Assembly (NCBI GenBank): GCA_027491195.1
Contig: JAIXWQ010000009.1
Coordinates: 310,001 to 374,000, forward strand
DNA length: 64,000 nucleotides
Direction of reading: 5' to 3'
Source: Cytophagaceae bacterium
GTDB lineage: Bacteria; Bacteroidota; Bacteroidia; Cytophagales; Spirosomataceae
A program made the position numbers and the translations under genes. Below, piece after piece: positions 61,453-64,000 of the stretch; the first letter of the stretch is position 1, and every line of letters starts with the position of its first letter. Under the pieces are notes generated by a model. That model had not been told where the DNA came from. It did no database searches and worked only from the letters and a program-made list of their open reading frames with translations.

Positions 61453-62586
61453 ATGAAATTCTCAATTAGCCACACGGATCCTAGCTCGAAAGCGCGCGCA
61501 GGGGAAATTACGACAGATCACGGGACGATTCAAACGCCCATTTTTATGCCGGTAGGTACTGCGGGAACCGTGAAAGGAGTGCATATTTCAGAATTAACAG
61601 ATCCGATTAAAGCCCAAATCATCCTGGGAAATACCTACCACTTGTACCTTCGTCCAGGTCTAGAGGTGATTGAAAAGGCGGGTGGATTACACAAATTCAA
61701 TGGCTGGCAAGGACCTATTTTAACTGATTCGGGAGGGTACCAAGTGTATTCTTTGGCAGGAACCGGAAGAAAAATCCAAGAAGAGGGCGTCAAATTCAAA
61801 TCACACGTAGACGGAAGTGTTCATTATTTCACGCCGGAAGGGGTGATGGATATTCAGCGGACGATCGGGGCGGATATTATCATGGCTTTTGACGAATGTA
61901 CACCGTATCCATGTACTTACGAATATGCGCGTAAATCGATGGATATGACGCACCGTTGGTTAGATCGTTGCATCAAACGTTTTGACGAAACGGATCCAAA
62001 ATATGGATATAATCAGACCTTGTTCCCGATTGTACAGGGAAGCGTTTACTCCGATTTGCGTAAAGTATCAGCGGAATATATTGCCTCCAAAGGCGCTTTC
62101 GGTAACGCCATCGGTGGTTTATCCGTGGGCGAGCCAGTCGAAGATATGTATGCAATGGCGGATGAGGTGACGGATATTTTGCCCAAAGACAAGCCTCGCT
62201 ACCTGATGGGCGTGGGAACGCCTGCAAATATTTTGGAAGGTATAGCGCTCGGAATTGATATGTTCGATTGCGTGATGCCTACTAGAAATGCGCGGAATGG
62301 GATGATTTTTACGACGCAGGGAATTATCAATATCAAGAATAAGAAATGGGAGTCGGACTTTTCGGTTATCGATCCACATTTTGTGAATGACGTTCACGGT
62401 CAATATACTAAATCCTACCTACGCCATCTCGTTCGTTGCGAGGAGATGCTAGGCGCGATGATCGCGAGTGTGTGTAATCTTCGTTTCTATCTGTGGATGG
62501 TGGGCGAAGCACGCAAAGAGATTCAAGCGGGCACATTTACGGCTTGGAAGAATCGTATGATTCCACAATTCATGCATCGCCTGTAA
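61453..62586 (+). CDS. tgt: tRNA-guanine transglycosylase
   Basis: This 377-aa TIM-barrel enzyme inserts the queuine precursor preQ1 at position 34 of tRNAs with a GUN anticodon. Active-site and preQ1 motifs are seen: MPVGTAGTVKG, TDSGGYQVYSL, GGLSVGEPVEDMY and MPTRNARNG. The zinc-binding CXCXXC near the end, which holds the tRNA in classical enzymes, is not present: that place reads PHFVNDVHGQYTKSYL, and the later zinc His is a Cys (ASVCNLRFY). The protein is probably a zinc-free variant. Promoter box 4 bp upstream. Confidence 0.93.
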   Translation: MKFSISHTDPSSKARAGEITTDHGTIQTPIFMPVGTAGTVKGVHISELTDPIKAQIILGNTYHLYLRPGLEVIEKAGGLHKFNGWQGPILTDSGGYQVYSLAGTGRKIQEEGVKFKSHVDGSVHYFTPEGVMDIQRTIGADIIMAFDECTPYPCTYEYARKSMDMTHRWLDRCIKRFDETDPKYGYNQTLFPIVQGSVYSDLRKVSAEYIASKGAFGNAIGGLSVGEPVEDMYAMADEVTDILPKDKPRYLMGVGTPANILEGIALGIDMFDCVMPTRNARNGMIFTTQGIINIKNKKWESDFSVIDPHFVNDVHGQYTKSYLRHLVRCEEMLGAMIASVCNLRFYLWMVGEARKEIQAGTFTAWKNRMIPQFMHRL

Positions 62587-62632
62587 TTTTTAGGTATTTC
62601 GCGCGACGAGGAAAACGCCGCGCGAATCAGTA

Positions 62633-63103
62633 TCAAGGAATAGGCAATACCTTACTTTCTTTGAAAGAAGACAAGATCACCATCGTCGAAGTGGCAGCCA
62701 CTTCTTCGATTTCGTTAATTTTTTCGAGCATTAATTTCTGGTAAGTCGAAATATCTTTCGAAATAATTTTCAACATAAAATCGCCAGAACCCGTTACGTG
62801 GTGGCACTCGATTACCTCTGGAATTTGATTGATTTGCTTCACAAAAGACTCCGTCACTTGCTTCTTGTGACCCGTTAAAGTGACCGTCACAAAAGTACTC
62901 ACACCAAGACCTACTTTTTCTCTATTCACCTGAGCGTGATAGCTTTGGATAATCCCTAAGGTTTCTAATTTCTTTACGCGTTCCAAAGTAGGAGCGGGAG
63001 AAAGACCAATTTCTTTCGATAATTGGGCGTTCGTGATCTTCGCGTTTTGCTGAAGTATCTCTAGTAATTTGTGATCAGTTTGGTCGAGTTTATTGATGCT
63101 CAT
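62633..63103 (-). CDS. Lrp/AsnC family transcriptional regulator
   Basis: The protein has 156 aa. The N-terminal helix-turn-helix is seen in LDQTDHKLLEILQQNAKITN and LSPAPTLERVKKLETLGIIQ, and the C-terminal RAM/ligand-sensing domain in VTGSGDFMLKIISKD. It is a dimeric regulator, probably of amino-acid genes; the ligand is unknown. Gene and tgt converge, with 46 bp between the stops. The divergent side carries the tRNA promoter. Confidence 0.92.
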   Translation of the reverse strand: MSINKLDQTDHKLLEILQQNAKITNAQLSKEIGLSPAPTLERVKKLETLGIIQSYHAQVNREKVGLGVSTFVTVTLTGHKKQVTESFVKQINQIPEVIECHHVTGSGDFMLKIISKDISTYQKLMLEKINEIEEVAATSTMVILSSFKESKVLPIP

Positions 63104-63158
63104 ATTTTTTTCGAAAGCATAAATTTAGAGAATATTTTTACTAAAATTTGATTTCGAC

Positions 63159-63189
63159 TTGCATAATTCAATAGGAGGGCTTATTTTTG
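63159..63189 (+). promoter_or_regulatory. tRNA operon promoter
   Basis: A -33 CTTG (63159-63162) and a -7 TATTTTTG (63182-63189) are separated by 19 bases. The predicted start is about 10 bases before the tRNA-Gly gene. Confidence 0.65.
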
Positions 63190-63201
63190 CATCCACAAAA
63201 C

Positions 63202-63274
63202 GCGAAAGTAGCTCAGCTGGTAGAGCGCGACCTTGCCAAGGTCGAGGTCGCGGGTTCGAACCCCGTCTTTCGCT
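63202..63274 (+). tRNA. tRNA-Gly (GCC)
   Basis: 73 nt. The acceptor stem GCGAAAG/CTTTCGC, D arm GCTC/GAGC, anticodon stem CGACC/GGTCG with loop TTGCCAA, and T arm GCGGG/CCCGT with TTCGAAC all fold. The discriminator base is T, and CCA is not encoded. Confidence 0.97.
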
Positions 63275-63281
63275 CAAAACG

Positions 63282-63303
63282 AAAAAGCACCATCGGTGCT
63301 TTT
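63282..63303 (+). terminator. hairpin with T run between the two tRNAs
   Basis: AAAAGCACC, loop ATC, GGTGCTTTT. It looks like an intrinsic terminator or attenuator between tRNA-Gly and tRNA-Leu, which may give partial read-through or a processing site. Confidence 0.7.
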
Positions 63304-63317
63304 AGTTTTACTAGGAC

Positions 63318-63403
63318 GCTTGGGTGGTGGAACTGGTAGACACGCGGGACTTAAAATCCCGTGAGCCGTAACGCTCGTGTGGGTTCGATTCCCATCCCAA
63401 GTA
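63318..63403 (+). tRNA. tRNA-Leu (UAA)
   Basis: 86 nt, with acceptor stem GCTTGGG/CCCAAGT (one G-T pair), anticodon stem CGGGA/TCCCG with loop CTTAAAA, and a long class II variable arm (TGAGCCGTAACGCTCG). CCA is not encoded. Confidence 0.96.
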
Positions 63404-63418
63404 CAATTCAAGCGTCTG

Positions 63419-63447
63419 AAAAAGCCTTCCTTCTGGAAGGCTTTTTT
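63419..63447 (+). terminator. intrinsic terminator after tRNA-Leu
   Basis: AAAAAGCCTTCC, loop TTCT, GGAAGGCTTTTTT: a strong stem with a T run. Confidence 0.92.
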
Positions 63448-63511
63448 GTTATCCACCGGATAGCTAGTTTAGGATTTTTCGTTAACTTTCCGCTAACTAA
63501 CTGTTCTAATT

Positions 63512-64000
63512 GTGATTCCGGCTATTTGTCTTATCGGTTTTTTAAGCTCCTTGTTGCTATTAAACTATGCAGACAAGGTGAACCCAGCAAATCGCTATCT
63601 AGCCTATCACTTTTTCTTAAATGCACTCTTTGGGATTGCCCATTGGGCCTCTGTAGTCTCTGATTCTGATACACTTAGAGCGATCTTCACGGTTCACTAT
63701 TTTCCCATTTATTTATTAAATACACCGTTTTTGTATTTTTATGTGAGAGCAGTGTTGACAGATCGAATCCATATTAATGGCTGGGATTACATTCACTTTT
63801 TGCCTTCCGTGCTCATCTTATTCAATATCGTTCCTTACTCCCTATTATCTTGGCCCGAAAAGTTGCAATTTGCGGTACGCTTACATTTTGATTCTGGATT
63901 GATCCACCAAGTGTATTTCCCTTTTGTTTCGTTTAATTTTTATTTTTTCTTTCGGTCTGTTCTGTCTTTGGCCTATATCATTTATGCAGCGAAAATTCTT
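63512..64000 (+). CDS. membrane protein with GTG start, truncated by window (AraC-family N-terminus?)
   Basis: The frame is open from a stop at 63494 to the window end, but it has no early ATG. The best start is GTG at 63512, and 163 codons are seen. The translation begins VIPAICLIGFLSSLLLLNY and has several hydrophobic helices with aromatic residues between them (WDYIHFLPSVLILFNIVPY). This matches the membrane N-terminal half of Bacteroidota AraC-type regulators, whose DNA-binding domain would lie beyond the window. That identity is inference. It is the first gene after the tRNA terminator. Confidence 0.65.
   Translation, partial: MIPAICLIGFLSSLLLLNYADKVNPANRYLAYHFFLNALFGIAHWASVVSDSDTLRAIFTVHYFPIYLLNTPFLYFYVRAVLTDRIHINGWDYIHFLPSVLILFNIVPYSLLSWPEKLQFAVRLHFDSGLIHQVYFPFVSFNFYFFFRSVLSLAYIIYAAKIL

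Overview
The window looks like chromosome of a Bacteroidota bacterium, most likely order Cytophagales. The grounds are family-level: DUF1080, DUF1593, GH97, a GH3-serine hydrolase fusion, PD40-OmpA, ThuA-dehydrogenase-cupredoxin and LptF/G proteins, few Shine-Dalgarno sequences, and promoter boxes of the Bacteroidota type (TAnnTTTG). A freshwater, Aquirufa-like genus is only a guess. Nearly all DNA is coding, in tight runs with 1-14 bp overlaps.

Layout. 1-9.1 kb: carbohydrate and envelope genes (MFS transporter end, DUF1080 hydrolase, YeiH-type exporter, DUF2490, GNAT, DUF1593, pentapeptide protein, alpha/beta hydrolase, GH97). 9.1-12.6 kb: AlkB-like dioxygenase, acyltransferase, bile-acid-symporter-family carrier, and a minus-strand operon kdsC / gamma carbonic anhydrase-like / VF530. 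12.7-19.9 kb: a coupled operon of a 1311-aa secreted protein of unknown function, an acyltransferase, recO and an M61 peptidase, then a small XRE regulator. 19.9-25.6 kb: hemB, purM, rplU, rpmA, a Nfu-type protein, a HAD hydrolase and tpiA. 25.7-33.7 kb: GH3/serine hydrolase, SDR epimerase, LOG-family protein, PD40-OmpA protein, recJ. 34.1-38.2 kb: minus-strand operon M28 peptidase / gcvT / comB / thrC. 38.3-40.6 kb: rnr.

40.7-50.8 kb is a visibly AT-richer defence island on the minus strand: hsdM, hsdS, an unrecognised 187-aa gene, a DUF262/DUF1524 (GmrSD-like) protein, an AlbA_2/ATPase (RecG-related, Schlafen-like) protein, then hsdR. It is therefore a type I restriction system with three genes nested between hsdS and hsdR. 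51-55.3 kb returns to housekeeping and envelope genes (aldo/keto reductase, GmhB-like phosphatase, membrane protein, DUF983, LptF/G, EamA). 55.7-61.3 kb is a sugar module (isomerase, Gfo/Idh/MocA oxidoreductase, a 1201-aa ThuA-dehydrogenase-cupredoxin fusion). The window closes with tgt, an Lrp/AsnC regulator, tRNA-Gly(GCC), tRNA-Leu(UAA) and the start of a membrane protein that opens on GTG.

The most unusual signal lies between genes. Several intergenic spacers hold degenerate tandem repeats with an exact 7-bp period (AAAGNNN, AGAGTAG-like, or GGTAAAT-like units). They usually begin at or over the stop codon, with the purine-rich strand in the sense of the upstream gene. Four copies share one architecture: inverted heptamer arms, a short hairpin with a 3-base loop whose stem sequence differs but stays paired in every copy, then 7-9 bases later the invariant GAAATGTTT. 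Related 3-base-loop hairpins also cluster at 55.56-55.67 kb and appear inside an OmpA-family coding sequence. I know of no named element with this design in Bacteroidota; heptanucleotide repeats (STRRs) are known from cyanobacteria.
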